The position numbers and the translations under genes were made by a program. Of a stretch of 64,000 nt of DNA, positions 26,957 through 35,466 are shown piece by piece; the first letter of the stretch is position 1; the number at the start of each line of letters is the position of its first letter. The notes under the pieces were generated by a model. That model was not told where the DNA came from. It saw only the letters and a program-made list of their open reading frames with translations, and searched no databases. The DNA is from Bacteroidia bacterium (GTDB lineage Bacteria > Bacteroidota > Bacteroidia > B-17B0 > Aurantibacillaceae): NCBI GenBank assembly GCA_014378485.1, contig JACMNO010000111.1, forward strand, positions 1 to 64,000. Direction: 5' to 3'.

Positions 26957-28390
26957 ATGAAAATTTTACTTACTGGAGTAACTGGATATATTGCACAAAG
27001 ACTTTTGCCGGTTTTATTAGAAAATAAGCACGAGGTTGTTTGTTGCGTAAGAGACAGCAGTAGATTTAATATTAAAAAATATTCTACATCAAATATCTCG
27101 GTAATTGATGTAGATTTTTTGAACAGCGAAAGTTTGCAGAATATTCCAAATGATATTGATTTGGCATATTACCTTATCCATTCGATGTCGACACAAAGTG
27201 GTGACTTTGAAAATATGGAAGACATATGCGCAACTAATTTTAGAAATCGTATTAAACAGACAAGTGCAAAACAGGTTATATTCCTTAGTGGTATTAGCAA
27301 CGCTAACTCACTATCAAAACATTTGTCATCAAGAAAGAATGTAGAAAATATTTTATCAAGTTCTGATTTTTCGCTCACTACCTTAAAGGCTGGTATTATT
27401 GTAGGATCAGGCAGCGCCTCCTTTGAAATCATTCGCGATTTGGTTGAAAAATTACCTTTTATGATTACACCACGGTGGGTAAAAACAAAATGTCAGCCCA
27501 TATCAATACGTAATGTTGTAGAATTTTTATTTGGAGTAATGGGTAAAACCGAAACATATAAGAACAGTTACGATATTGGCGGCCCTGACGTTTTAAGTTA
27601 TAAAGAAATGCTTTTACGATTTGCAAAAGTACGAGGATTAAAAAGGCGTATCGTTATAGTACCCGCAATGACACCAAAAATTTCTTCATATTGGTTATAT
27701 TTTGTTACATCTACCTCCTTTGCATTGGCTAAGAATTTAGTAAACAGTATGAAAATTGAAGTGATTTGCAAACCCAATAATTTAGCTTCAATGCTTGAAA
27801 TAAAGCTAATTGATTATGACACATCAATAAAATTGGCTTTCGATAAAATAGAACAAAACCAGGTTCTTTCAAGCTGGAAAGATGCACAATCAAGTAATAT
27901 ATTTAGAGGTGGATTTTCTAAATATATTGAAGTACCAATTAACGGCTGTTTTAAGGATGTTCGTTCACGTAAAGTTGATAATAGTGATGTTTCAATTAAC
28001 AGAATATGGTCTATTGGAGGGAAAACAGGCTGGTATTACGGAAACAGGCTTTGGGAATTCAGAGGTTTTTTAGACAAGATTGCCGGTGGTGTTGGAATGC
28101 GGCGAGGAAGAAAAAGTGATACCGAATTAAATACTGGAGATGCCCTTGATTTTTGGCGAGTGCTAATTGCTGACAAAGATCAGAAACGCCTGCTCTTGTA
28201 TGCCGAAATGAAACTACCGGGCGAAGCATGGTTAGAATTCAAAATTGACAAAAATGATATTCTTACACAAACAGCAACCTTCAGACCTTTGGGCTTATTG
28301 GGTAGATTGTATTGGTATTCGGTTCTTCCGTTTCATGGACTAATTTTTAATAGAATGATAAATAATATTGCTGAAATAAAAATAAAATAG
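26957..28390 (+). CDS. SDR-family oxidoreductase with DUF2867 domain
   Basis: 477 aa. The N-terminal 230 residues form a Rossmann domain starting with the dinucleotide motif TGVTGYIAQ (residues 6-14); AYYLIHSMS and the later IFLSGISNAN match atypical NmrA-like SDR proteins. From about residue 310 the C-terminus matches the DUF2867 layout (WSIGGKTGWYYGNRLWEFRG, ALDFWRVLIAD, then LPGEAWLEFKI). The substrate is unknown. It stands alone between long AT-rich gaps of 167 and 242 bases; the right-hand gap holds no recognisable RNA gene. Confidence 0.85.
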   Translation: MKILLTGVTGYIAQRLLPVLLENKHEVVCCVRDSSRFNIKKYSTSNISVIDVDFLNSESLQNIPNDIDLAYYLIHSMSTQSGDFENMEDICATNFRNRIKQTSAKQVIFLSGISNANSLSKHLSSRKNVENILSSSDFSLTTLKAGIIVGSGSASFEIIRDLVEKLPFMITPRWVKTKCQPISIRNVVEFLFGVMGKTETYKNSYDIGGPDVLSYKEMLLRFAKVRGLKRRIVIVPAMTPKISSYWLYFVTSTSFALAKNLVNSMKIEVICKPNNLASMLEIKLIDYDTSIKLAFDKIEQNQVLSSWKDAQSSNIFRGGFSKYIEVPINGCFKDVRSRKVDNSDVSINRIWSIGGKTGWYYGNRLWEFRGFLDKIAGGVGMRRGRKSDTELNTGDALDFWRVLIADKDQKRLLLYAEMKLPGEAWLEFKIDKNDILTQTATFRPLGLLGRLYWYSVLPFHGLIFNRMINNIAEIKIK

Positions 28391-28632
28391 ATCGATAATA
28401 ATCGGTTTACAAAAGTGGATTGTCTATAAAACATTCATCTTTTAGAAATTCCAAGTCATACCTATTTATCTTATCAGTGATCTTTATTGCTTTTTTTGTT
28501 CAAAATATTTTTCAGGTAATTAGTGTGATGGCTGAGTGGCAGGCAAAGAAAATAGCTTGTATTTAATAATTTATTCAATTCCAGTATCTAAAGCACATTT
28601 GTAGACTGCTGAAACAATTAATTTATTCTATA

Positions 28633-29472
28633 TCAGGGTTTGATAAAATTCAGAATATCCTCGTAAGATTTCACCCAAGGATTATAAAACTGGAAAATCA
28701 TCGGCACATGCCGTTTTCCTTTTACGATGATGAGATGAGCATCTGGCTGGTACTTTTGTAATTCATCATAAAATGCCGCATTCATTTCTTTGATAATCTC
28801 ATTTGTTTTACCACCAACAAATTGTATAAATTTTGGTTTGTTCTTTGCTAAATGATAAACGGGGGAGTATTTTTTCCAGTTAACAGAATCATCAGTAAAA
28901 ACACGTCGATATATGGTATCTCTTTTGTTATTAGAATGGCGTAAATAATTATACATATCTAGTCCGAAAGCATCAATTAAAACTGCTCCTTTTATCGGGT
29001 TCTTCATTTTTAACTTTTCAAAATAGTGATCATCCAAAGCAACCATTGCTGCCAAATGACCTCCGGCAGAATGCCCTGATATAAAAATATTATTAGTATC
29101 CCCGTTAAAATTTAATGCATTTTCTTTTATCCATTTTACAGCCATAGCTACATCGTCAGCCATACCAACAATATCGGTTTTCGGACTCAACCTGTAACTG
29201 ATCACAACGCATGCAATATTTTTTCGTGCAATACCGTTTCCGAAAAACCGGTAAAGCGATTTTTTACCTTGAACCCAGTTACCACCATGAATAAACACCA
29301 GGATTTTTTTTGGAGTTTCAGATTTTCGGGGAGTATAAACATCAAGCTTTAAATCATGAGCTGAATCAAAGATTTGATCACTGAACTTATTGACTCTTTT
29401 TACAGAACAACCAGAAATCATTAGCAGAAAATATGCTATTAAAACTATAAACTTAAATGGAACATTACTCAT
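28633..29472 (-). CDS. Alpha/beta hydrolase lipoprotein (BD-FAE-like esterase)
   Basis: 279 aa. N-terminal lipobox LLMISGC with Cys22 as the lipidated residue, so it is envelope-anchored. Esterase motifs: oxyanion-hole HGG (residues 62-64), nucleophile Ser135 in GHSAGG, and a C-terminal GKRHVP with the likely catalytic His. The IHGGNW and SYRLSP elements match carboxylesterases of the kynurenine-formamidase/BD-FAE group. It acts on short esters by family resemblance. It is divergent from the VOC gene and stands alone. Confidence 0.85.
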   Translation of the reverse strand: MSNVPFKFIVLIAYFLLMISGCSVKRVNKFSDQIFDSAHDLKLDVYTPRKSETPKKILVFIHGGNWVQGKKSLYRFFGNGIARKNIACVVISYRLSPKTDIVGMADDVAMAVKWIKENALNFNGDTNNIFISGHSAGGHLAAMVALDDHYFEKLKMKNPIKGAVLIDAFGLDMYNYLRHSNNKRDTIYRRVFTDDSVNWKKYSPVYHLAKNKPKFIQFVGGKTNEIIKEMNAAFYDELQKYQPDAHLIIVKGKRHVPMIFQFYNPWVKSYEDILNFIKP

Positions 29473-29586
29473 TATTTAAAAATACACCATTTAATTCAGA
29501 TAGAAGTTACAGGAAACCTATGCGAAATCAGTTTAATTATTTCTTTTTTGTACTTTGTAATAAATTTTAATTTTAATTCATTTCTG

Positions 29587-29979
29587 ATGAAACAATACCT
29601 TGCCCATATTTCAATTTTAGTAGATGACTATGATCTTGCAATTGATTTTTATACCCAAAAATTACATTTTATATTAGTAGAAGATATTACTTTAAGTGAT
29701 GATAAACGTTGGGTCTTAATTGCCCCGCCTGGTTCTAAAGAATGTTGTTTATTACTAGCCAAAGCATCCAATGATGATCAAAAAAGCAGGATTGGAGATC
29801 AAACCGGAGGTAGAGTATTTTTGTTTTTATACACGGATGATTTTGAGCGAGATTATCAAAATCTAGTGGAGAAAGAAATTTCAATTGTTAGAAAACCACT
29901 GAAAGAAGAATGGGGAACAGTGGCTGTTTTTGCAGACCTTTATGGAAATCTGTGGGATTTGATTGAGCCCATGAGATAG
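29587..29979 (+). CDS. VOC family protein
   Basis: 130 aa, a single vicinal-oxygen-chelate domain with two beta-alpha-beta-beta-beta modules. HISILVDDYDLAIDFYTQKL is the N-terminal metal-side strand (His near residue 6), and the C-terminal EEWGTVAVFADLYGNLWDLIE contains the conserved Glu. Family members include glyoxalases and dioxygenases, and the activity here is not predictable. I chose the ATG giving MKQYLAH; a TTG 13 codons upstream only adds a hydrophobic stretch unlike the family. Confidence 0.85.
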   Translation: MKQYLAHISILVDDYDLAIDFYTQKLHFILVEDITLSDDKRWVLIAPPGSKECCLLLAKASNDDQKSRIGDQTGGRVFLFLYTDDFERDYQNLVEKEISIVRKPLKEEWGTVAVFADLYGNLWDLIEPMR

Positions 29980-30096
29980 ATCAAAATTTGAAAATTTATT
30001 GTAACTGGCAAGAAGATTATATGTATGCTGTTTAAAACAAATACAAATTATTTATTGTAAAACCCTTAAATTGGCTTTTGAAATTTAGATCATCAT

Positions 30097-30996
30097 ATGA
30101 AACATATACCATTATTAGCAATCACTTTTTTTCTTACTATTCAATCCGTCGCCCAAAAATCGCCCTGCGAAAAAGATTCAGTTTACAGACAGTTTGATTT
30201 CTGGATTGGTAACTGGGAAGTGTATGATCTTGCAAATAACAAAGCAGGTGATAGTAAAATAAGCTCAGTCTTAAATAGTTGTATGATCATGGAAGAATGG
30301 GAAAGCAGTAATAAAAAAAACGGTATTAATTATTCAGGAAAAAGTTTAAACACTTACAATGCCTCTACTAAGCAATGGCAACAATCATGGGTTGATAATT
30401 CAGGCGGTTCTAATAACTACCTTATCGGAAAATTTGAAAAGAATAAAATTGAATTTTTAACTGCTGCTTTTACTTTATCAAAAGATACATTAGCAATGAG
30501 GCGTTTAACTTTGTACAAATTAAGCGATCAAAAAGTGAGGCAGTTTGGAGAAATATCAAAAGACAACGGGAAAACTTGGTTAACTGAATACGATTTAGAT
30601 TATCGTAGAAAAAAAGGAAGTGGCATGTCTCCTGAAGCTGATATTAAGACGCAGTATTTTTTAATGGATGAGCATTTCAAAAAAAACGAAATGGAAAAAA
30701 TTGCGAATTCCTATATGGATGATGCAAGAATTGTAGGAACCGGTGAAGAAATTAAAGGCAAGGAAGCGATTGCCGCCTACTGGAAACAACTTGATGGTAA
30801 AGGAATAACCTGGGAACATCAGATTCAATCTATAGAAGTATGCAACGAAATGGCGGTTCAGACAGGTATCTCAAAATTAATATATTATCAAAAAGGTAAT
30901 AAGGAAACAGTTTCTGATGTTCGTTACACCATTATCTGGAAGAAAGATAAAGAAGGGATATGGAAGATTGCCCTTTATCATCATACAAAGCTTTAG
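30097..30996 (+). CDS. Secreted DUF1579-like plus SnoaL/DUF4440-like protein
   Basis: 299 aa. A signal peptide (MKHIPLLAITFFLTIQSVAQ) is followed by a lipocalin-like domain resembling DUF1579 (CEKDSVYRQFDFWIGNWEVYD; about 25-185) and a C-terminal NTF2-fold domain resembling DUF4440/SnoaL (about 190-299; YMDDARIVGTGEEIKGKEAI and YTIIWKKDKEGIWKIALYHH). No catalytic residues can be assigned. It begins a run of four closely spaced genes (gaps of 1, 13 and 4 bases), so they are probably one operon. Confidence 0.75.
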   Translation: MKHIPLLAITFFLTIQSVAQKSPCEKDSVYRQFDFWIGNWEVYDLANNKAGDSKISSVLNSCMIMEEWESSNKKNGINYSGKSLNTYNASTKQWQQSWVDNSGGSNNYLIGKFEKNKIEFLTAAFTLSKDTLAMRRLTLYKLSDQKVRQFGEISKDNGKTWLTEYDLDYRRKKGSGMSPEADIKTQYFLMDEHFKKNEMEKIANSYMDDARIVGTGEEIKGKEAIAAYWKQLDGKGITWEHQIQSIEVCNEMAVQTGISKLIYYQKGNKETVSDVRYTIIWKKDKEGIWKIALYHHTKL

Positions 30997-30997
30997 T

Positions 30998-31549
30998 ATG
31001 CTGGAAGTAAATTTTGACCCATTTCCGATTTTAGAAACGAACAGGCTTATTCTGAGAAAAATAATATTGGAAGACGCAGATGATTATTTTGAGATGAGAA
31101 ATAATGTAGATACAATGAAATATATCTGCAAACCAGTTCAAACATCTGTTGAAGAAACTAAAGAAAAGATTCTTCGGATCAATGACATGATAAATTTTAA
31201 TGATGGAATTGGCTGGGCTGTTTGCCTTAAAACAAACAATCAAATGATTGGTACAATATCATTTCATAAATTAATAAAAGAACATTACCGAGCGGAATTA
31301 GGATATATGCTTAATCCGAAATTTTGGAAACAAGGCATAACTACAGAAGCCGTAAAGGTTGTTATTGATTTTGGATTCAATCAAATGCACTTACATTCTA
31401 TTGAAGCGCATATAGATCCTGCAAATAAGGGATCTGAAAAACTACTGCAAAAATGTACCTTTACGAGAGAGGCTTATTTTAAAGAAAATTACTATTTTAA
31501 TGGAAAGTTTTTGGACACTGCGGTATTCTCATTAATTAATCCTTTTTAA
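30998..31549 (+). CDS. GNAT family N-acetyltransferase
   Basis: 183 aa RimJ/RimL-like acetyltransferase. Motifs: ETNRLILRKIILEDADDYF at the N-terminus, acetyl-CoA region AELGYMLNPKFWKQGITTEAV (about 98-118), and the C-terminal IEAHIDPANKGSEKLLQKCTF typical of this branch, which often modifies protein N-termini or small amines. The start ATG lies 1 base after the previous stop, so coupling is likely. Confidence 0.88.
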   Translation: MLEVNFDPFPILETNRLILRKIILEDADDYFEMRNNVDTMKYICKPVQTSVEETKEKILRINDMINFNDGIGWAVCLKTNNQMIGTISFHKLIKEHYRAELGYMLNPKFWKQGITTEAVKVVIDFGFNQMHLHSIEAHIDPANKGSEKLLQKCTFTREAYFKENYYFNGKFLDTAVFSLINPF

Positions 31550-31562
31550 AATAACCAATCAT

Positions 31563-32522
31563 TTGAAGTCGGATAATTTAAATATCTTAAAAGAAAATAA
31601 ATTGCATCCACGTAATAAACATCATGATCGTTATGATTTTGAACAGTTAATTGCTACTTGTCCGGATTTGAAACCTTTTGTTTCGATCAATAAATTCAAT
31701 AGTGAGACCATTGATTTTACTAACCCAAAAGCAGTTAAAACATTAAACAAGGCATTATTAAAACATTTTTATAAGATCAATCATTGGGATATTCCCGAAA
31801 ATTATTTATGTCCGCCAATTCCGGGAAGAGCAGATTACATTCATAATATAGCCGATATTTTAGCTTCCAGCAACGGAGGTATTATTCCAAAAGGTAAATC
31901 AGTTCATGTGTTGGATATTGGAGTAGGGGCTAATTGTATTTATCCACTAGTTGGTCATCAGGAATATGGATGGGAGTTTATTGGTACTGATATTGATGCG
32001 GTTGCTATAAAAGTGGCCAAACAAATTATCAGTTCAAATGCATTAACGGATTCAATTGAATGTCGTCTGCAAGCTGATCCTTCTTTCATTTTCAATAACA
32101 TATTAAAACCTAATGAAATGGTAGATATAACGATGTGTAATCCTCCTTTTCATTCTTCGGCAGCTGAGGCGGAATCAGGCACAGAGCGCAAGTGGAAAAA
32201 TTTAAAATATAAACAGCCATCAAAACCATTATTAAATTTTGGTGGTCAAAATTCTGAGCTTTGGTGCAAGGGTGGTGAAGTATCTTTTATAAGAAAAATG
32301 ATTGAAGAAAGTGCATTCATTTCAAATAGCAGCTTATGGTTTACCTCCTTGGTTTCTAAAAGTGAAAATCTTCCAGCAATTTATAATGCTTTAAAAAAAA
32401 CGGAAGCAGTTTTAGTAAAGACTATAAACATGTCGCAGGGCAATAAAACCAGTAGATTGGTTTCTTGGACTTATTTAAATGAAACACAACATATTCAATG
32501 GAGTTTAAATAGATGGAAATAA
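31563..32522 (+). CDS. rlmF: 23S rRNA (adenine(1618)-N6)-methyltransferase
   Basis: 319 aa SAM-dependent enzyme methylating A1618 of 23S rRNA. Motif I is LDIGVGANCIYP (about 117-128), TDIDAVAI follows, and the adenine-N6 catalytic motif NPPF is at residues 193-196 (MCNPPFHSS). The N-terminal LHPRNKHHDRYDF is characteristic of RlmF. The start is most likely a TTG, 13 bases after the GNAT stop; no ATG fits. Confidence 0.92.
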   Translation: MKSDNLNILKENKLHPRNKHHDRYDFEQLIATCPDLKPFVSINKFNSETIDFTNPKAVKTLNKALLKHFYKINHWDIPENYLCPPIPGRADYIHNIADILASSNGGIIPKGKSVHVLDIGVGANCIYPLVGHQEYGWEFIGTDIDAVAIKVAKQIISSNALTDSIECRLQADPSFIFNNILKPNEMVDITMCNPPFHSSAAEAESGTERKWKNLKYKQPSKPLLNFGGQNSELWCKGGEVSFIRKMIEESAFISNSSLWFTSLVSKSENLPAIYNALKKTEAVLVKTINMSQGNKTSRLVSWTYLNETQHIQWSLNRWK

Positions 32523-32526
32523 TAGT

Positions 32527-32982
32527 ATGCTAAATAATAAAAATAGATTGAAACTGGAAGACGAATTCGAAGTGGATATTCATACTTTATATGAACAGTT
32601 TTGCGATTTTAAAAAATATGGAATGCATCATCCTGTGATGAAAAATGTGACGATTGTACAAGATAAAAGTCCTGAGTATATTGAATATGAAGTGAATGAA
32701 GAGGTATTATTATTTGGTTTTATCAAAGTTCGTCCAAATTATAAAGCTAAGGTCATTGAGATTGAAAAACATAAACAATTGCGTTATACTTCTCAGGTAA
32801 AACCTAATGTATATCTAAATATTGATTTCCATTTTGAAGAAGAAAGCGGGAAAACAAAAATGGTAGAGTATATTGAAGTCACTACAAATAAACTCGTAGC
32901 TTTTATATTTTTAGGTATACTGAAAAAAGCTCATTTGAAGGTATACCAAAATATCAAATATCATTTCAAAAAAATAGTGTAA
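32527..32982 (+). CDS. SRPBCC (START-like) family protein
   Basis: 151 aa with the helix-grip layout: an N-terminal beta-strand, a long strand-rich middle (YIEYEVNEEVLLFGFIKVRP and LRYTSQVKPNVYLNIDFHFE) and a C-terminal helix with a basic tail (ILKKAHLKVYQNIKYHFKKI). It probably binds a hydrophobic ligand; no specific role can be given. It starts 4 bases after the rlmF stop, and a weak 7-bp hairpin (32974-32992) overlaps its end. Confidence 0.7.
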   Translation: MLNNKNRLKLEDEFEVDIHTLYEQFCDFKKYGMHHPVMKNVTIVQDKSPEYIEYEVNEEVLLFGFIKVRPNYKAKVIEIEKHKQLRYTSQVKPNVYLNIDFHFEEESGKTKMVEYIEVTTNKLVAFIFLGILKKAHLKVYQNIKYHFKKIV

Positions 32983-33074
32983 TTAACACTATATATTTAA
33001 TTAATTAAACAAGCATGATTAATTTTTTCAATTTTTTTTCAGTAAGATTGTATTGAACCATTAACCTGATCTTT

Positions 33075-34253
33075 TTGAATTCACTGAAATATATAGCCCC
33101 ATTGGTTTTGTTTTCGATTTTAGCAATCAATTGCAATCAAAAAGAAGAGCCTGCAAAAGTAAACAATTATAGTAGCCCTGAAAAACCAACAGTTCGCTCA
33201 AAAATTGATTCAATTAAATACAAAGGTGAAATCTACCGTCTGGATACTCTCTTTTCAAAATTATACAAGGCCGATGCTTTTAATGGAAATGTTTTGATTG
33301 CTAAAGGACAAGAGATCATCTATCAAAAATCATTTGGATACGGTATTAAAGAAGCGAATAAACCCCTGAATGATTCTTCTTTGTTTCAACTGGCTTCCGT
33401 TTCTAAAGTGATTACAGGTGTTGCAGTCTTATTATTATTTGAACAGGGAAAATTAAACCTCGATTCTAAAGTTTCAGATATCCTTACCGATTTTCCGTAT
33501 AAGTCAATTACTGTGAAACAATTGTTATCACACCGTTCTGGCTTACCAAACTACACTTATTTTTGTGGTGAATTTTTAAACGATTCAGTTTGCACCATGA
33601 GCAACCAAATGATGTTGAACATTATTGTAAAGCATCAGCCAAAGCCCTATTTAAATCCGGGATTACGTTTCAATTATTGTAATACCAATTTTGCCTTATT
33701 GGCTCTGATCATTGAAAAGATTTCTAAAAAATGCTATTCGGATTTTTTGAAAGAAGAATTATTTTTGCCTTTAGGAATGAATCATAGTTACACAGCTTTA
33801 AATATAGATAGTACCAAAGAACAGATTACCCGCGGTTACACCATGAAATTTGGATGTGTAGCTAATGACCGTTATGATGGTGTTTTGGGTGATAAAGGAA
33901 TTTATACAACAACTTATGATCTGTTCTTATTAAGTTCAGCTTTATATCAACATAAATTACTGGCTAAAGAAACCCAACAACTGGCCTACGCGCCACATAG
34001 TTCAGAAAAAAAATTAAGCAATTATGGTTTTGGCTGGCGCATGAACCACATCAATGATCCTGACAAGGAAGTGTTTCATAATGGTTGGTGGCATGGTTAC
34101 AGAACCTCTTTTCACAGGAGGTTAAAAGATAGTTTAACAATTATTGTATTGAGCAACCGCTTGAATAAAAGTGTATATAATACCTGGAGAATTTATGCGG
34201 CTGTCGATGGACCAAAAGCAACAACTATTAAGCAAGAACCGGCGGAAGAGTAG
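33075..34253 (+). CDS. Serine hydrolase of the class C beta-lactamase family, lipoprotein
   Basis: 392 aa. A lipobox-like LAINC (Cys20) suggests membrane anchoring. The SxxK motif is Ser108-Val-Ser-Lys111 (QLASVSKVITG), the YxN motif is YCN (FNYCNTNF), and HNGWWHG toward the end takes the place of the KTG box. Such proteins are D-Ala-D-Ala carboxypeptidase/esterase-like and usually not true beta-lactamases. The start is a TTG; no ATG gives a signal peptide. A structured repeat-like element begins 8 bases after the stop. Confidence 0.85.
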   Translation: MNSLKYIAPLVLFSILAINCNQKEEPAKVNNYSSPEKPTVRSKIDSIKYKGEIYRLDTLFSKLYKADAFNGNVLIAKGQEIIYQKSFGYGIKEANKPLNDSSLFQLASVSKVITGVAVLLLFEQGKLNLDSKVSDILTDFPYKSITVKQLLSHRSGLPNYTYFCGEFLNDSVCTMSNQMMLNIIVKHQPKPYLNPGLRFNYCNTNFALLALIIEKISKKCYSDFLKEELFLPLGMNHSYTALNIDSTKEQITRGYTMKFGCVANDRYDGVLGDKGIYTTTYDLFLLSSALYQHKLLAKETQQLAYAPHSSEKKLSNYGFGWRMNHINDPDKEVFHNGWWHGYRTSFHRRLKDSLTIIVLSNRLNKSVYNTWRIYAAVDGPKATTIKQEPAEE

Positions 34254-34260
34254 TTTTAAA

Positions 34261-34361
34261 CCCTGCGCGAGGGACGCAAGCGTAAATCCTTTTTGTGTTC
34301 TTTTACAAAAAGATTGAAGTAATGGCCCGGTTCCTGCCTGTAGCTTTGCAGGAACGCGCCC
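34261..34361 (+). repeat. Structured repeat-like element upstream of dusB
   Basis: This stretch is more GC-rich than its surroundings. It contains two hairpins: a bulged 10-bp stem at 34286-34296/34305-34314 (the TTTTTGT/ACAAAAA pair) and a perfect 8-bp stem GTTCCTGC/GCAGGAAC at 34330-34337/34348-34355, bordered by GGCCCG and CGCGCCC. The 5' end carries CCTGCGCGAGGGA. I recall similar multicopy intergenic elements in Bacteroidota, but cannot name the family. Only one copy occurs in this window. Confidence 0.55.
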
Positions 34362-35398
34362 AAATACTTTTAACTAAAAGAAAGTATAAATTAATTTCAT
34401 ACCTTTGCGCCATCGTAAAAATTGCTGATATAGAATTAGGGGATTTCCCTTTATTACTTGCTCCCATGGAAGATGTGAGTGATCCGCCATTTCGTTACGT
34501 TTGCAAAAAGTATGGTGCGGATTTGATGTACACTGAATTTATAAGTAGTGAAGGCTTAATCCGTGATGCTATAAAAAGCCGCAAAAAACTTGATATTTTT
34601 GATTACGAAAAACCTATAGGCATTCAAATTTTTGGTGGAGATGAAGAAGCGATGGCCATGTCTGCGAAAATAGTTGATGCCACGCAGCCTGATATATTAG
34701 ATATTAATTTTGGATGCCCTGTAAAAAAAGTAGTTTGTAAAGGAGCAGGAGCAGGTGTATTGAAAAATATTGATTTAATGGTTCGTTTAACCAAAGCGGT
34801 AGTAAAATCAACCAGTTTACCCGTGACTGTAAAAACTCGTTTAGGATGGGACGAAAGCACGATCAACATCATGGAAGTAGCCGAACGTTTGCAGGATGTC
34901 GGTATTAAAGCATTAACGGTTCACGGTAGAACTCGCGCTCAAATGTATAAGGGTTCCGCTAATTGGGAGCCAATTGCCGCTGTGAAAAATAATCCGCGCA
35001 TGCACATTCCTATTTTTGGAAATGGAGACATAACTACTCCTGAAAAAGCATTGGAATATAAAAATAAATATGGTCTGGATGGAATGATGATTGGGAGAGC
35101 AAGCATCGGATATCCATGGATTTTTAACGAGATCAAGCATTATTTTAAAACAGGTGAGCATTTGGCCAAACCAACTTTAGAAAATAGGGTAGAGGTTGCA
35201 TTAACGCACTTTGATAAATCCATTGAATGGAAAGGGCCGAAATTAGGTGTGTTGGAAATGCGCCCGCATTACACCAATTATTTTAGAGGGATCGATCATT
35301 TTAAAGAGACCCGTATGAAACTTGTAACTACTGAAAATATTGAAGAAATCAGAGAGTTACTATTATCTATTCCTGAAAAATATAATATAATGGTTTAG
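34322..35398 (+). CDS. dusB: tRNA-dihydrouridine synthase
   Basis: FMN enzyme reducing uridines in tRNA. Motifs: APMEDVSDPPFR with the FMN site, ADLMYTEF, the catalytic cysteine in VKKVVCKGAGAGVL, TVKTRLGW, and HGRTRAQMYKGSANW. The start is uncertain. The nearest in-frame ATG is at 34322, inside the structured repeat, and would add about 30 residues unlike the family. Homologues usually begin MVKIxxIxL, and here that Met position is an ATC (34412, giving [I]VKIADIELGDFP), right behind a TACCTTTG -7 element at 34400-34407. The true product may therefore start at ATC 34412 (328 aa). Confidence 0.88.
   Translation: MARFLPVALQERAQILLTKRKYKLISYLCAIVKIADIELGDFPLLLAPMEDVSDPPFRYVCKKYGADLMYTEFISSEGLIRDAIKSRKKLDIFDYEKPIGIQIFGGDEEAMAMSAKIVDATQPDILDINFGCPVKKVVCKGAGAGVLKNIDLMVRLTKAVVKSTSLPVTVKTRLGWDESTINIMEVAERLQDVGIKALTVHGRTRAQMYKGSANWEPIAAVKNNPRMHIPIFGNGDITTPEKALEYKNKYGLDGMMIGRASIGYPWIFNEIKHYFKTGEHLAKPTLENRVEVALTHFDKSIEWKGPKLGVLEMRPHYTNYFRGIDHFKETRMKLVTTENIEEIRELLLSIPEKYNIMV
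34400..34407 (+). promoter_or_regulatory. Candidate -7 element inside the annotated dusB start region
   Basis: TACCTTTG is a perfect TANNTTTG match. Transcription would begin at about 34412-34415, downstream of the 34322 ATG, which supports a start later than that ATG. No clear -33 element is visible. Confidence 0.5.
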
Positions 35399-35418
35399 CC
35401 ATTAATGTTTTAAAAAAG

Positions 35419-35454
35419 TACTTGTCATGAATTAATATGACCAGTATTTTTTTA
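35419..35454. terminator. Terminator between dusB and valS
   Basis: TACTTGTCAT (35419-35428) pairs with ATGACCAGTA (35437-35446), one mismatch, with a preceding A6 and a trailing T-run. It lies between convergent genes. Confidence 0.75.
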
Positions 35455-35466
35455 TTTTCAACTGTA

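Noticed and set aside
28524-28546. GTGATGGCTGAGTGGCAGGC resembles the D-arm region of tRNA-Ser or tRNA-Leu
   Set aside because: No acceptor stem, anticodon arm or T-arm could be found around it, so it is at most a chance match or an old fragment.
32974-32992. Hairpin ATAGTGT/ACACTAT at the end of the SRPBCC gene as terminator
   Set aside because: The stem is AT-rich and not followed by a continuous T-run, so termination is not convincing.
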